From positions 1 to 51,612 of the forward strand of contig JACNJH010000116.1 of assembly GCA_014382665.1 (NCBI GenBank): DNA of 51,612 bases, read 5' to 3'. This stretch comes from Candidatus Desulfatibia profunda (GTDB lineage: Bacteria; Desulfobacterota; Desulfobacteria; Desulfobacterales; UBA11574). This document shows positions 31,675 to 42,120 of the stretch, piece by piece (the first letter of the stretch is position 1; each line of letters opens with the position of its first letter). Position numbers and translations under genes: made by a program. The notes beneath the pieces were generated by a model. It saw nothing but the letters and a program-made list of their open reading frames with translations, was not told where the DNA came from and did not search any database.

Positions 31675-33516
31675 ATGGCCAGATCCATTCAAAAAAGAAG
31701 AAAAAAAGACACACATGCCGGGAAGCTGCGCATCGCAGATCACTGGAATGCAATCAGCATCATTGCCAGTTCGCAAGCCAATCCACTGAAAGCAGTGGCC
31801 GAATTTGTGGAAAACAGCATTGATGCACGGGCCAGGCAAATCGTGATTACGAGGGGAAAGAAAAAGGGCGAATTCTATCTGAAGGTCAGCGACGATGGTG
31901 AGGGCATACCTAGAGATGAACAGGGGTTGCCTGATTTTCGGCACGTGGCAACGCACATTTGCGATTCCGTCAAGCGACGGTTGAAGATCGAGGGTGCCGA
32001 GGGAATCCAGGGCGAATTCGGCATAGGCCTCCTCAGTTTCTGGACTGTCGGCCAGAACCTGGCTATCACCTGTTGCGGGGCTGATGGAAACACATACGAG
32101 ATGACCATGGCCAAGAATTCACCGGAATTCGCGGTTTTCAAGAGACGTGTGTTGATTCCCTTCAAGGGAACAGACCTGATGGTATATCCCCTTTTGCCGG
32201 GGCTGCGGCCCTTGACGGGTGAGAAGATCCAGCGCTATCTTGCAGCCGAACTCAGGGATCGGATCAAGGAGTCGGATGTAAAAATTAAAGTTGTGGATCG
32301 GACCAGCCGGACAGAGCATGTTGTCGTCCCACGGCAGTTTGCCGGGCGGTTGCTCCATGACCTGAGACCTGCTGAGACCGCACCAGGTGACATCGATCTG
32401 GAACTATACCTCAGCGATCCCGGTTCCGGTAACCAGGTCGGATTGTATCGACGCGGTACGCGGGTCCTGCCGTCGATTATCGAACTCGATCATTTTCAGA
32501 AAGAGCCGTGGACCGCGGGCTACTTGCAGGGCATTCTGGACGCCCCGTTCCTGAATCTTACGCCGGGGACCCGTCAGGGAATCATTCGTGATGATCGCTT
32601 TGACGCTTTTTGCCGGGCAATGGAGCCGGTTGAAAAGCACCTGCAGCAGGTGATCGCGGAGCAGCGCAAGGCGGAAGAGGAACGATCCAGCCGTCAGATT
32701 CTGCGCAAGGTTCAGCGTGCCCTCAAGGAGGCGTTTCTGCGTCTTCCGCAGGAGGAATATGACTGGTTCGACCTTCATGGCGCAAAAGCTCAAAAAAAGA
32801 AAGATCCTCTTTTTTCTTCAGAATCGATCATCGGGGGCGCCCGTGAGGCGGATCGCCGGGAAGGTGAGGCCCACGAGACCGCCACGGAATCAGACGACCG
32901 GGAAGAAGGGCCGACGGAATTCTTTGAGTTTGCCGGACCACTGTTCAGTGTGCTGATCTCCCCGAAGTCGAGTGTGGTCCCGGTTGACAGACGCAAGAAA
33001 TATCGTGCTGTATGCCGGGATCGCTCACGGCGGACCGTTTGTGAAGGTCTGGCATATCGCTGGGAAATAACGGACGGCGACGGCCAACTCCAGGGCGACG
33101 ACGGCGAATCGGTCGTTTTTATTGCGCCTTCAGAGCCATGCCTGACGACATTGAGGGTCATCGTCCGCCAGAAGGAGACCGAATGCATGGATGAGGCCCT
33201 GATAACCATTACCGATTCACTCGTGGATCAAACAGCCGGGACCGGGACGCGCAAAGGGCTGCCGGGGTATACGTATCGTCGGGCTCCGGGGGAGATGTGG
33301 CGTTCAAAGTTCGATGTGGACAAGAACGTCATCGTAATCAACAACGGACACAGAGACTTCGTGTACGCCGGCAAGCAGAAAAGCCGCAAGCTTCGCTATA
33401 TTTGCCGCCTGTTCTGCAAAGAACTGGTTCGTCACAATTTCCCCGGGCTGCAGACAGACGAACTCCTGGAGCGCATGATCGAACTCTCCTTGTACACGGA
33501 AGAGCATCTAAAGTGA
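31675..33516 (+). CDS. GHKL ATPase of MutL/MORC/Hsp90 type with C-terminal beta-sandwich-like region (613 aa)
   Basis: N-terminal Bergerat-fold motifs are clear: FVENSIDARA (~43-52, N box), VSDDGEGIPRDE (~70-81) and GIQGEFGIGLLSFW (~113-126). No HisKA or receiver is present, so it is not a sensor kinase. Residues ~140-340 look like the transducer domain of such ATPases (RRGTRVLPSI, LNLTPGTRQGIIRDD). A Glu/Lys/Gln-rich coiled segment follows (~325-365). Residues ~430-510 (YRAVCRDRSRRTVCEGLAYRW through CLTTLRVIVRQKE) look like an Ig-like beta domain. Bacterial MORC-type ATPases can act in DNA manipulation or defence; nothing here proves either. It begins 205 bases after the YkgJ gene. Confidence 0.8.
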   Translation: MARSIQKRRKKDTHAGKLRIADHWNAISIIASSQANPLKAVAEFVENSIDARARQIVITRGKKKGEFYLKVSDDGEGIPRDEQGLPDFRHVATHICDSVKRRLKIEGAEGIQGEFGIGLLSFWTVGQNLAITCCGADGNTYEMTMAKNSPEFAVFKRRVLIPFKGTDLMVYPLLPGLRPLTGEKIQRYLAAELRDRIKESDVKIKVVDRTSRTEHVVVPRQFAGRLLHDLRPAETAPGDIDLELYLSDPGSGNQVGLYRRGTRVLPSIIELDHFQKEPWTAGYLQGILDAPFLNLTPGTRQGIIRDDRFDAFCRAMEPVEKHLQQVIAEQRKAEEERSSRQILRKVQRALKEAFLRLPQEEYDWFDLHGAKAQKKKDPLFSSESIIGGAREADRREGEAHETATESDDREEGPTEFFEFAGPLFSVLISPKSSVVPVDRRKKYRAVCRDRSRRTVCEGLAYRWEITDGDGQLQGDDGESVVFIAPSEPCLTTLRVIVRQKETECMDEALITITDSLVDQTAGTGTRKGLPGYTYRRAPGEMWRSKFDVDKNVIVINNGHRDFVYAGKQKSRKLRYICRLFCKELVRHNFPGLQTDELLERMIELSLYTEEHLK

Positions 33517-33539
33517 GGCTTTTTCTCCAACGAAGCTTG

Positions 33540-33680
33540 TCCAACGCCTGAGTAATTTGCCTTTGCGGGGTGATGCTGCCCGAGTAGAAGTTCGCAGCGC
33601 TGTTCATTGACCTCCCGGCCCCACTGGGTTCCTCTGTGTTGTTCCACCAGTTTGAACCCGGCCTTCTCGTAAAGGATGTT
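33540..33680 (-). pseudogene. Remnant of a GNAT acetyltransferase C-terminus
   Basis: The minus strand encodes ILYEKAGFKLVEQHRGTQWG then REVNEQRCEL, the typical end of GNAT domains (LYEkaGF.l.ee...WG..v.EQ.f). A stop codon lies just upstream in frame, and the N-terminal acetyl-CoA-binding part is absent. It is squeezed between two intact genes, so it is a fossil fragment. Confidence 0.6.
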
Positions 33681-33697
33681 TAGGATTTACTTAAAAT

Positions 33698-34522
33698 CTA
33701 CTTCCAGGCATCTTCCCACAGCTGACCCTTGTAGATCAGACGGGCGTCACCCTCAAGGCAAACATCGTAAAATCTACCCCCCGCTTCCCGAAAATAGATA
33801 TTCAGATGCTCCCCGCTTTTTGTCAGCACGATTGCCGGGGATTTGATTTGAGAGGCACAGGCCGTGACAATTGCAGCGGCAATCGCCCCGGTGCCGCAGG
33901 CCAGCGTCTCGTCTTCAACCCCGCGTTCATAGGTCCGGATCGCAATGATGCCGTCTTTAAAAAGACATATAAAGTTCACGTTGGTTCCGGCCGGAGCAAA
34001 CGTCCGGTGGAACCGAATTTCCCTGCCGATCGGGACGACCTGGACAGCATCAATATCGTCGACCGCAATCACCACGTGGGGCACGCCGGTATTGACACTG
34101 GAGATCGACATTGAACGGTCTTTGAGTTCAAGGGTGTAATCCATTTTCAGATCGGCCGGGTCCGGCATCGTGATCTTCACCCGGTCGCCAGCAACCTGGG
34201 CACCGACAATGCCGGCTTCGGTTTCAAAGGACATATTCGGCCCTGCAATTTTGTTTAACAATGCAAACCGGGCGACACATCTGGCACCGTTTCCGCACAT
34301 TTCGGCCCGGCTGCCGTCAGAATTAAAAAATCGCCATTTAAAATCGGCACTATCCGTGTTTTCCACCAAGATGAATCCGTCGGCACCGACGGACATTTTG
34401 CGGCGGCATACTTTAGCGACAAATTTTGAAAGGTCCGTTTGTTCGACGACTTTATTGCGGTTGTCAATGATAATGAAGTCATTGCCGCTGCCGCTCATTT
34501 TGAAAAAAGTAATCGGTTCCAT
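33698..34522 (-). CDS. dapF: Diaminopimelate epimerase
   Basis: ATG 34522 (MEPITFFKMSGSGNDFIIID) is preferred over longer starts; GTGGGG lies upstream and the family begins here. 274 residues with both catalytic cysteines visible in MCGNGARCVAR and LACGTGAIAAAIV, plus ETEAGIVGAQV and NTGVPHVVI. It converts LL- to meso-diaminopimelate for lysine and peptidoglycan. It lies 174 bases after lysA in the same direction, with a hairpin-forming repeat in the gap. Confidence 0.96.
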   Translation of the reverse strand: MEPITFFKMSGSGNDFIIIDNRNKVVEQTDLSKFVAKVCRRKMSVGADGFILVENTDSADFKWRFFNSDGSRAEMCGNGARCVARFALLNKIAGPNMSFETEAGIVGAQVAGDRVKITMPDPADLKMDYTLELKDRSMSISSVNTGVPHVVIAVDDIDAVQVVPIGREIRFHRTFAPAGTNVNFICLFKDGIIAIRTYERGVEDETLACGTGAIAAAIVTACASQIKSPAIVLTKSGEHLNIYFREAGGRFYDVCLEGDARLIYKGQLWEDAWK

Positions 34523-34559
34523 AATTCCCCACCCGGATAAACCGAAACCAAAAAGGATT

Positions 34560-34632
34560 GGCCACAAAGGCACAAAGACACAAAGGAAATAATATTTTTT
34601 ACTTTTCTTCGTGCCTTTGTGCCTTCGTGGCC
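34560..34632. repeat. 26-bp imperfect inverted repeat of CACAAAGG type
   Basis: Arms at about 34560-34585 (GGCCACAAAGGCACAAAG...) and 34607-34632 are reverse complements with three mismatches, around a ~21-base A+T-rich loop. It lies in the lysA-dapF gap and would form a hairpin in the message. Confidence 0.6.
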
Positions 34633-34696
34633 GAAAACAAATTTCCTACAAAATGAACAAGTTTCACGATTAAGGGACTAAATCCCTTTCTTGTTC

Positions 34697-35956
34697 TCAA
34701 TCGTTAAGAAACGAGGGCAGCGACTCTCCCGCGACCAGATCTTCGTAGTTCTGGCGGGCCCGAACCACATAAAAGCGGTTACCGCTGACCAGCACTTCAG
34801 GTATGCGGAGCCGGGAACAGTAATTGGACGACATGCTAAAACCATAGGCACCGGCACTCATCACCGCCAAAAGATCTCCTTGTTTGACATCGGAAATCCT
34901 GCGATCGGTTGCCAAAAAATCCCCGCTTTCGCAAATAGGTCCGACGACGTCTGCCTTTATCGGCTCACGGTCGGTTTGAACAACCGGTTGAATGGCATGA
35001 AACGCCTTGTACAGCGACGGCCGCATCAGGTCGTTCATGCCGGCATCCGTAATCACGAACTCCTTGACCTGGGCCGATTTTCGATACAGAACTCTGGTGA
35101 CCAGTATCCCGGCATTGCCGACAATAACCCGGCCGGGTTCCAAGATCAGTTGAAGATGAGTCCCCTTAAGGGAGTCAACGATGACCCGAGCATAATCACG
35201 AGGATGCGGGGGCGCTTCATCATCGTAGGTGATACCCAACCCCCCGCCCATATCCAGGAATCTGATTTCAATACCAAGCGTTTTTAGTTCAGTGATCAGG
35301 TGCTTTAAGCTCTCAAGGGCGTCCTCAAACGGTTTTGCTTCGGTGATCTGTGAACCGATATGACAATCGATGCCGATGACATCGATATTCTCCAGCCTGC
35401 TCGCCAGCTTGTAGCCTTCAATCACTGTCTTGGTGTCGATGCCGAACTTATTCTTCTTTAAACCGGTCGAAATGTACGGATGGGTCCGCGCATCAACGTC
35501 AGGGTTTACCCGGATGGCAACCGGCGCCCGTCTTGCCAGCAGGCCGGCCCTTGTGTCGATGACTGCCAATTCCTCAAGGGACTCCACGTTGAACATCAGA
35601 ATACCGGCTTCCAGGGCGTAGTCGATCTCATCAACGCGCTTTCCGACCCCGGAATAAACAATTCTGTCCGCAGAGAAACCGGCTTTCAGCCCGCGGTACA
35701 GCTCTCCGCCGGAAACGATATCAAGACCGCCCCCCAGATTTGCAAACAGTTTTAAAACCGCCAGATTGGTATTTGCCTTTGCGGAATAACAAACCAGTCT
35801 ATCCACCCCTTCAAAGGCCTCATTAAAAATGAGAAAATGACGCTTCAAGGTTGCATGGCTGTATAAATAAAAGGGAGTCCCGACCTCTCGGGCGATCGCC
35901 TGAATCGGAACGTCTTCACAATACAACTCATGGTCACGATAATGAAAGTGATGCAT
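34697..35956 (-). CDS. lysA: Diaminopimelate decarboxylase
   Basis: 419 residues. PLP lysine K60 in VCYSAKANTN, HIGSQI, the Gly-rich DMGGGLGITY, EPGRVIVG, and the C-terminal CESGDFLA and YGFSMSSNYCSRLRIPEVLV are all in place for the type III-fold decarboxylase that makes lysine from meso-diaminopimelate. It is preceded by the lipoprotein gene with 3 bases between, so it is part of the arg-lys run. Confidence 0.96.
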   Translation of the reverse strand: MHHFHYRDHELYCEDVPIQAIAREVGTPFYLYSHATLKRHFLIFNEAFEGVDRLVCYSAKANTNLAVLKLFANLGGGLDIVSGGELYRGLKAGFSADRIVYSGVGKRVDEIDYALEAGILMFNVESLEELAVIDTRAGLLARRAPVAIRVNPDVDARTHPYISTGLKKNKFGIDTKTVIEGYKLASRLENIDVIGIDCHIGSQITEAKPFEDALESLKHLITELKTLGIEIRFLDMGGGLGITYDDEAPPHPRDYARVIVDSLKGTHLQLILEPGRVIVGNAGILVTRVLYRKSAQVKEFVITDAGMNDLMRPSLYKAFHAIQPVVQTDREPIKADVVGPICESGDFLATDRRISDVKQGDLLAVMSAGAYGFSMSSNYCSRLRIPEVLVSGNRFYVVRARQNYEDLVAGESLPSFLND

Positions 35957-35959
35957 AAA

Positions 35960-36421
35960 TCACCTGTGAATAAAGTCAACCCAATTGGAATCGGTGCCTG
36001 TCACCCCGGTATCATAATACAGAACCACCTTATAAATGTATCGGTAGCCTTTTTCCAAAATCTCATCGTAAGTCATGATGTCTTTTTTCGGCCTTTCCAA
36101 ACCTCTTTTTATTAAAACGGTGGCAACGCGTTTAAAACGTATGGGGCAATCCTTGCACTCAGCTTCTGAAAGCGGTTTTTTTGAGCAATAAACAAAAAAA
36201 CCGACCAGGCCCGCAGGGATTCTTTCCTTGTGCGTTGGAATCGTCCAGGCCAGCTTGAGGGTACTTCCATCCATCTGCCCGCTTAAATCGTTAACCAGCG
36301 GCGGTTTCTCCGAGCGCGGCGCAACCGGCGGCGCCTTCCGGCCACATCCGGACAATACAACTGCAACCATGGCCGCGATTAAAAAATGCAGCAGCAGACC
36401 TTTGCTGATATCTTTAAACAT
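35960..36421 (-). CDS. Predicted lipoprotein (153 aa)
   Basis: A signal sequence (LLLHFLIAAMVAVVLSGC) ends in a lipobox with lipidated Cys26, followed by GRKAPPVAPRSEKPP, a linker typical of LptM/YifL-like lipoproteins that sit downstream of argH or beside lysA in many proteobacteria. The ~95-residue C-terminal part (LKLAWTIPTHKE, GLVGFFVYCSKK, YRYIYKVVLYYDTG) resembles a fibronectin type III-like fold. Its ATG overlaps the end of argH by 8 bases. Function unknown; likely anchored in a membrane facing the periplasm. Confidence 0.82.
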   Translation of the reverse strand: MFKDISKGLLLHFLIAAMVAVVLSGCGRKAPPVAPRSEKPPLVNDLSGQMDGSTLKLAWTIPTHKERIPAGLVGFFVYCSKKPLSEAECKDCPIRFKRVATVLIKRGLERPKKDIMTYDEILEKGYRYIYKVVLYYDTGVTGTDSNWVDFIHR

Positions 36422-37805
36422 TCCAACTCGTTATTAAGTCTTTTTCAGCCGCCTCTATGGCGGCCATTACGTTTTCCTTTGCTGTTCCGCCAAAAGATTT
36501 TCTGCGGTTTAGCATCTGCTCCGTAGTTAAGACATCGTATAAATCCTTTTTAATCAGGGTGGAAAAGGATTTCAGTTCCTTGAGAGTAAGCTCTTGAAGT
36601 TCCTTGCGCTGTTCGATGGCATAGCTTACCGCCTTGCCCACACAGCTATGGGCCTGGCGGAACGGCATTCCTTTGGTTACGAGGTAATCGGCCATGTCGG
36701 TTGCGTTTAAAAATCCCGAAGTTGCCGCCCTGAGCATGACTTCTTTGTTTATTTTCAACTTCGGAAGCATATGGATGTAAATTTCAATACATTCTTTCAG
36801 GATGTCGACGGTGTTGAACAATGCGGCTTTATCTTCCTGCATGTCGCGGTTATAAGAAAGCGGCAGGGCCTTCATGAGCGTCAGCAAGGCCATCAGATCT
36901 CCAAAAACACGGCCGGTTCTTCCACGGACCAGTTCAGGCACATCCGGATTCTTCTTTTGAGGCATGATACTGCTTCCGGTAGCAAAGGAATCCGGAAGCT
37001 CGATAAAACCGAACTCGGCTGACGACCACAGAATAATTTCTTCGGACATTCGGCTTAAATGAATCATGCAAAGGCTTGCCGATGACAGAAATTCGATCAC
37101 AAAATCCCTGTCTGAAACTGCATCCAGACTGTTGGCCGATATTTTGGGGAAATTAAGCAGTTGGGCCGTATGTTCTCTGTCGATGGGATATGTCGTTCCG
37201 GCCAAGGCCGCACTTCCCAGCGGCATCACGTTAATACGCTTCAAGCAATCGTTGAACCGGTCGGCATCTCGCGAAAACATTTCATAATAGGCCATCAGAT
37301 GGTGTGACAGCAGGACCGGTTGAGCTCGCTGCAGATGCGTGTATCCCGGCAAAACAACATCGATATGCATCTTGGCCAGATCTACAACAACCCTGTTCAG
37401 CCGCACCAGCCTCCTGATTGTATTCAAGGTTTCATCCCTTAGGTACATTCTGACATCAAGGACAACTTGGTCGTTACGACTCCTGGCCGTATGAAGTTTC
37501 TGGGCAGCCTTACCCACCTCCTGAACCAGACGGTTTTCAATATGCATATGAATATCTTCAAGGCCGTCGTCAAAAGCGAACTCTCCCCGATCGAGCTCCC
37601 GTTTTATTTTGCCAAGGCCCTGGATCAGCAAGGAGGCCTCCTCTTCCGAAATAATCGAAACTTTTGCAAGCATCCGGCAATGAGCGATACTGCCTTCGAT
37701 ATCGTAAGGGTAGAGCCGTTTATCAACATCAATTGAAGACGTAAAGGCTTCAACAGTTCTATCTGTTTTTTCGGAGAATCGGCCATCCCAGGGTTTTTCA
37801 GGCAT
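36414..37805 (-). CDS. argH: Argininosuccinate lyase
   Basis: ATG 37805 (MPEKPWDGRFSEKTDRTVEA) is preferred because GAGG lies six bases upstream; ATG 37823 overlaps the argG stop. 463 residues with the superfamily signature GSSIMPQKKNPDVPELVRG, plus TARSRNDQV, GYTHLQRAQPV and the SVGKAV-like region near the end. It is the last step of arginine synthesis, splitting argininosuccinate into arginine and fumarate. It follows argG by 10 bases. Confidence 0.97.
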   Translation of the reverse strand: MPEKPWDGRFSEKTDRTVEAFTSSIDVDKRLYPYDIEGSIAHCRMLAKVSIISEEEASLLIQGLGKIKRELDRGEFAFDDGLEDIHMHIENRLVQEVGKAAQKLHTARSRNDQVVLDVRMYLRDETLNTIRRLVRLNRVVVDLAKMHIDVVLPGYTHLQRAQPVLLSHHLMAYYEMFSRDADRFNDCLKRINVMPLGSAALAGTTYPIDREHTAQLLNFPKISANSLDAVSDRDFVIEFLSSASLCMIHLSRMSEEIILWSSAEFGFIELPDSFATGSSIMPQKKNPDVPELVRGRTGRVFGDLMALLTLMKALPLSYNRDMQEDKAALFNTVDILKECIEIYIHMLPKLKINKEVMLRAATSGFLNATDMADYLVTKGMPFRQAHSCVGKAVSYAIEQRKELQELTLKELKSFSTLIKKDLYDVLTTEQMLNRRKSFGGTAKENVMAAIEAAEKDLITSWNV

Positions 37806-37815
37806 ATATAACCTC

Positions 37816-39024
37816 TTATCCATTCTGTTTTAACATCTTCTGAATGCGCAACCTCAAAGCAATCAGGCGGATAAACCCTTCAGCATCTTTTTGGCTGTAA
37901 ACATCGTCATCTTCAAAGGTGGCGAAATCCTCCCGGTACAAGGATTCGTCGGATTTTCGACCGAGAACACGACAGCCGCCCTTGTAAAGTTCAAGTCGTA
38001 CCGTCCCGGAAACATTCTTCTGGCTCTGGTTGATCATATCCTGCAAAAGTTTCATCTCCGGTGAAAACCAGAATCCGTAATACACCAGTTCCGAATATTT
38101 CGGTATCAACGTGTCCCGCAGATGCATGACTTCCCTGTCCATGGTAATCGATTCCACAGCCATATGGGCGAGTCTGAGAATGGTGCCGCCGGGAGTTTCA
38201 TAAACACCGCGGGATTTCATACCGACGAATCGGTTCTCGACAATATCGGCCCTTCCGATTCCGTGGCGGCCGCCCAAACGATTCAACTCCAAAAGAAGGT
38301 CCGCCGGAGACAAACGTTTAGCATTAACGGCCACGGGGTCACCCTGGATGAACGTTATCTCGATAACTTCAGCTTCATCGGGCGCATCCTTGGGAGAAAC
38401 GGTCAGCACATACATGTCCTCGGACGGCTGCTTCCAGGGGTCTTCAAGCACGCCCCCTTCAAAACTGATATGAAGGAGATTTCTGTCGGTACTATAAGGT
38501 TTCTCGTGGGTTGCCGGCACCTTGATCCCGTGTTTTTGGGCATATGCCATCAGTTCGCTGCGGGAGTTCATCTGCCACACACGCCAGGGTGCAATGATCC
38601 TGATGTGGGGATCATGCGCAAAGTAGCTGAGTTCAAACCTCACCTGGTCGTTCCCTTTGCCGGTGGCACCATGGCTGACAGCATCCGCCCCTTCAAGCGC
38701 TGCAATTTCCATCTGGCGTTTGGCGATCAGGGGGCGGGCCAGGGATGTTCCCAAAAGATACTGCCCCTCATAAATGGCATTGGCACGAAACGCCGGAAAA
38801 ACATAATCTTTGACAAAGGTTTCCTTTAAATCATCAATATAAACCTTAACGGCTCCGGTATTTAAGGCATTCTCCCTGATTTGACCCAGTTCTTCCCCCT
38901 GCCCGATGTCGGCTGCAAATGCAATCACATCGCAGTTGTAGGTCTCAATCAGCCATTTCAATATGACAGATGTATCCAGTCCCCCCGAATAGGCCAGAAC
39001 CACCTTGTTTACCTTATCAGACAC
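37816..39024 (-). CDS. argG: Argininosuccinate synthase
   Basis: 402 residues. The N-terminal PP-loop [15 protein letters not shown] (ATP binding), the ADIGQGEEL segment, [14 protein letters not shown] and [21 protein letters not shown] are characteristic. It joins citrulline and aspartate using ATP. It lies between argF (49 bases upstream) and argH. Confidence 0.97.
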   Translation of the reverse strand: MSDKVNKVVLAYSGGLDTSVILKWLIETYNCDVIAFAADIGQGEELGQIRENALNTGAVKVYIDDLKETFVKDYVFPAFRANAIYEGQYLLGTSLARPLIAKRQMEIAALEGADAVSHGATGKGNDQVRFELSYFAHDPHIRIIAPWRVWQMNSRSELMAYAQKHGIKVPATHEKPYSTDRNLLHISFEGGVLEDPWKQPSEDMYVLTVSPKDAPDEAEVIEITFIQGDPVAVNAKRLSPADLLLELNRLGGRHGIGRADIVENRFVGMKSRGVYETPGGTILRLAHMAVESITMDREVMHLRDTLIPKYSELVYYGFWFSPEMKLLQDMINQSQKNVSGTVRLELYKGGCRVLGRKSDESLYREDFATFEDDDVYSQKDAEGFIRLIALRLRIQKMLKQNG

Positions 39025-39073
39025 GGCAAGTCTCCTTGTTCCTTGTTTGATGTTATCCTGTATACGGCCATCA

Positions 39074-39991
39074 TCAGCGGGTCATGAATACTTCCAACAC
39101 GGCCTTGTGCATATGAAGTTTGTTTTCCGACTGGTCCCAAACAATTGAATGCGGGCCTTCCAATACCGCTTCAGTTATCTCTTCACCCCTGTGAGCCGGA
39201 AGGCAATGCATCACAACGACATCTTTTCGGTTTGCTTTCTTCAAAAGATCTTCATTGAGCTGAAAAGGATCAAACACGCGCCTTCTTTTGCTGAGTTCAC
39301 TCTCCTGGCCCATGCTGGCCCAAACATCGGTATAAATGACATCGGCAGATTTAACCGCTTCAACCGGATCCGTGGTGACCGTTAACCGGCCATTGCCGCT
39401 TTCCCGGGCTTTTCTCAGGATCTCGGCATCAGGCGAATATCCTTCAGGGCAGGCTATCATCAGATCCAAACATAGAATGGACGCGGCATTTATCCATGAA
39501 TGGCACACATTGTTGCCGTCCCCGACCCAGGCGATCCTGAGTCCCGCATATCCGCCCTTGCACTCGATTACGGTCATAAGATCACTTAACACCTGGCAGG
39601 GATGATATAGGTCGGTCAGGGCGTTGATAACCGGTATTTCGGTAAATTTTGCATATTCTTTTAAAAGATCCTGGGAATAGGTTCGAATGACCAAACCGTC
39701 CAGGTATCTTGAAAGTACTCTGGCGGTGTCTCTTACAGGTTCGTTGCGGGCAATCTGCGTATCTCTGGCATTGATAAAAATCGGAGCGCCCCCCAGTTGG
39801 ATCATGGCCGCTTCAAAGGATATCCGTGTTCGCGTTGACGGCTTATCAAAAATAAGTCCCAGGATTTTTCCTGCAAGGGTTCTGTCCGCAACCCCTTCTT
39901 TATGTCGCTTTTTCAGTTCGAAGGCCCGCTTAAACAGCAGCTCAAAGTCTTGTTTGTTAAGGTCTAATAGCGTCAATATGTCTTTTTTCAA
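39074..39991 (-). CDS. argF: Ornithine carbamoyltransferase
   Basis: 305 residues. The carbamoyl-phosphate site [12 protein letters not shown], the second motif [16 protein letters not shown], the [10 protein letters not shown] stretch, and the ornithine loop [11 protein letters not shown] are all intact. It makes citrulline from ornithine. The gap of 63 bases before it (downstream of argD) contains short (CACTAAGG) repeats. Confidence 0.97.
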   Translation of the reverse strand: MKKDILTLLDLNKQDFELLFKRAFELKKRHKEGVADRTLAGKILGLIFDKPSTRTRISFEAAMIQLGGAPIFINARDTQIARNEPVRDTARVLSRYLDGLVIRTYSQDLLKEYAKFTEIPVINALTDLYHPCQVLSDLMTVIECKGGYAGLRIAWVGDGNNVCHSWINAASILCLDLMIACPEGYSPDAEILRKARESGNGRLTVTTDPVEAVKSADVIYTDVWASMGQESELSKRRRVFDPFQLNEDLLKKANRKDVVVMHCLPAHRGEEITEAVLEGPHSIVWDQSENKLHMHKAVLEVFMTR

Positions 39992-40054
39992 AACAGATTC
40001 TCCTTTTTTAGCTACACCACAGCTATTCAGCCACTAAGGCACTAAGGCACCAAG

Positions 40055-41233
40055 TTATAAGATTTCATCCAGGCAGGCCACCAGAGAATCGATCTGTTCT
40101 TTTTCAATGATCAGCGGAGGAATAAAACGCAAGATATTCTCCTGGATGCAGTTAATCAGAAATCCTTTTTGCATGCAGGTGTTGACAACAGGCTCTCCCT
40201 TGTTTTTCAGCTTCATCCCCAGCAGCAAACCAAGCCCGCGGACATCCACGACAGCGTCGTGCCTGCTTTTGAGCCACAAAAGCCGCTCCTTAAAATAGGC
40301 GCCGATCTTGCTGCAACGATCAACGATATTTTCCTCCTCAAGTACCTTGAGAACCTCAAGCGACGCTGCGGTCACAACTGGTGTACCACCGAACGTTGAA
40401 GCATGCGAACCGGCTCCGAACGCATCGGCTACGCTTTCTCTGGCCAGCATGGCACCGATGGGTAATCCATTGGCAAGGGCCTTGGCCAAGGTCATAATAT
40501 CCGGTTCAACGGCAAAATGTTCATACGCAAAGAGCCTGCCGGTGCGCCCGATTCCGGTCTGGATCTCATCAAAGATCAAGAGCGTTCCGGTCCGATCACA
40601 CAACAGCCTGACCGCCTTGAGATATTCGGGATCAGGGCAGCGCACGCCGCCTTCGCCCTGAATCGGCTCAAGGATAACAGCACATGTCTCTGCACCGATT
40701 TGGTTTTTCAGGGCATCAATGTCGTTGAACGGCACAAAATTAAAACCTTCCAGAACAGGTTCGAATCCCTTCTTGATCTTGTCCTGACCGGTAGCGGAAA
40801 GGGTGGCCATGGTACGCCCGTGAAAAGATCTCTCCATGGCGATGATTTTAAAGCGCCTTTTTTCACCCTTTTCCTTGAAGTACTTCCTTGCCAGCTTAAT
40901 GGCGGCCTCATTGGCCTCAGCCCCGCTGTTGCAGAAAAAAACCCGGTCCGCGAAACTGTGCTTCACAAGCCACTCTGCAAGCTCAACCTGCGGCATGGTA
41001 TAGTAGAGGTTCGAAACATGCCAAAGGATATCGGCCTGCTTGACGAGCGCTTTTGAAACCCTCGGGTGGGCATGACCGAGGTTACATACGGCTATCCCGG
41101 CTACAAAATCGGTATAACTTCGGCCCTCGTCATCCCACAGCGTGCATCCCTTGCCCCTGGTGATCACAATGGGAAATCTTTTATAGGTCTTGGCGATGAC
41201 ATTCTCGGCCTGATCGATTATCTTGCTTTTCAT
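40055..41233 (-). CDS. argD: Acetylornithine aminotransferase
   Basis: 392 residues, class III PLP aminotransferase. Visible marks are [48 protein letters not shown], and the PLP lysine in [18 protein letters not shown]. Its ATG overlaps the argB stop (ATGA). In many bacteria this enzyme also serves succinyl-diaminopimelate aminotransfer in lysine synthesis, which would suit the lysA/dapF context. Confidence 0.96.
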   Translation of the reverse strand: MKSKIIDQAENVIAKTYKRFPIVITRGKGCTLWDDEGRSYTDFVAGIAVCNLGHAHPRVSKALVKQADILWHVSNLYYTMPQVELAEWLVKHSFADRVFFCNSGAEANEAAIKLARKYFKEKGEKRRFKIIAMERSFHGRTMATLSATGQDKIKKGFEPVLEGFNFVPFNDIDALKNQIGAETCAVILEPIQGEGGVRCPDPEYLKAVRLLCDRTGTLLIFDEIQTGIGRTGRLFAYEHFAVEPDIMTLAKALANGLPIGAMLARESVADAFGAGSHASTFGGTPVVTAASLEVLKVLEEENIVDRCSKIGAYFKERLLWLKSRHDAVVDVRGLGLLLGMKLKNKGEPVVNTCMQKGFLINCIQENILRFIPPLIIEKEQIDSLVACLDEIL

Positions 41234-42108
41234 ATGGTCACTTCCGTTCCGATACCCTTGTCGGTAAAAAGCTCCAACAGCAACGCATGGCGCTTTTTGC
41301 CATTGATAATATGGACCTTTCCAACGCCGTTGTTAAGGGCCTCCAAAGCGCATTCGATTTTTGGAATCATGCCCCCTGAGACAGTTTTGGCTGCGACCAT
41401 CCTGTGAATGTCCTGAGAAATGATGGAAGATATAAGCTTGCCCGAATCATCCAGGACCCCATCCACATCCGTGAGGAAAATAAGACGCCCGGCCGAAAGG
41501 GCCATGGCGATCCTGCCGGCCACAAGATCCGCGTTGATATTGTATGTTTCCCCGTGAGCACCGGGAGCAACCGGTGCGATAATGGGGATAAAGCCCTGTT
41601 GAGTGAGCGTGTTAATGATACTTGGATTGATGTTTTCAACCTGCCCCACCAGCCCCGGGTCGATGATTTCAGGGGGCGTATTGTCATTTTCCTGGTAAAC
41701 GATATGGAGCTTTTTTGCAAGAATCAGCCCTCCGTCCTTGCCGCTCAAACCCACCGCCTTGCCCCCCTGTTGATTAATCTGAGCCACGATCGATTTGTTG
41801 ACCTTGCCGCCAAGGACCATCTCCACTACGTCCATGGTCGGTTCATCCGTAAGACGCATCCCTCTGACAAACTTGGGGTGTATCCCCATACGTTCAAGCA
41901 CGGAATTGATCTGGGGGCCGCCGCCGTGTACAACCACCGGGTTCAGTCCTATGAATTTCATCAAAGTGATGTCACGGGCAAAATCTTCCTTCAACTGTTC
42001 GTCGACCATGGCATGTCCGCCGTACTTGATCACGATAGTCATGCCGTAAAAGCGGCGTATATACGGAAGCGCCTCAATGAGTATGTCAGCTACATTCGAG
42101 TTCATCAA
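41230..42108 (-). CDS. argB: N-acetylglutamate kinase
   Basis: 292 residues of the amino-acid-kinase fold: [43 protein letters not shown] and [12 protein letters not shown]. It phosphorylates N-acetylglutamate, often the arginine-inhibited step. The N-terminal helix with [10 protein letters not shown] is the kind that mediates hexamer formation in arginine-sensitive enzymes (inference). It lies 12 bases after hslU and heads the arg genes of this run. Confidence 0.97.
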   Translation of the reverse strand: MMNSNVADILIEALPYIRRFYGMTIVIKYGGHAMVDEQLKEDFARDITLMKFIGLNPVVVHGGGPQINSVLERMGIHPKFVRGMRLTDEPTMDVVEMVLGGKVNKSIVAQINQQGGKAVGLSGKDGGLILAKKLHIVYQENDNTPPEIIDPGLVGQVENINPSIINTLTQQGFIPIIAPVAPGAHGETYNINADLVAGRIAMALSAGRLIFLTDVDGVLDDSGKLISSIISQDIHRMVAAKTVSGGMIPKIECALEALNNGVGKVHIINGKKRHALLLELFTDKGIGTEVTI

Positions 42109-42120
42109 CAGCTCCAGCGG

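Noticed and set aside
31675-33516. The GHKL protein as a sensor histidine kinase
   Set aside because: There is no HisKA phospho-acceptor helix, and the N-box/DDGxGI/GxxGxG set fits MutL/MORC/Hsp90-type ATPases.
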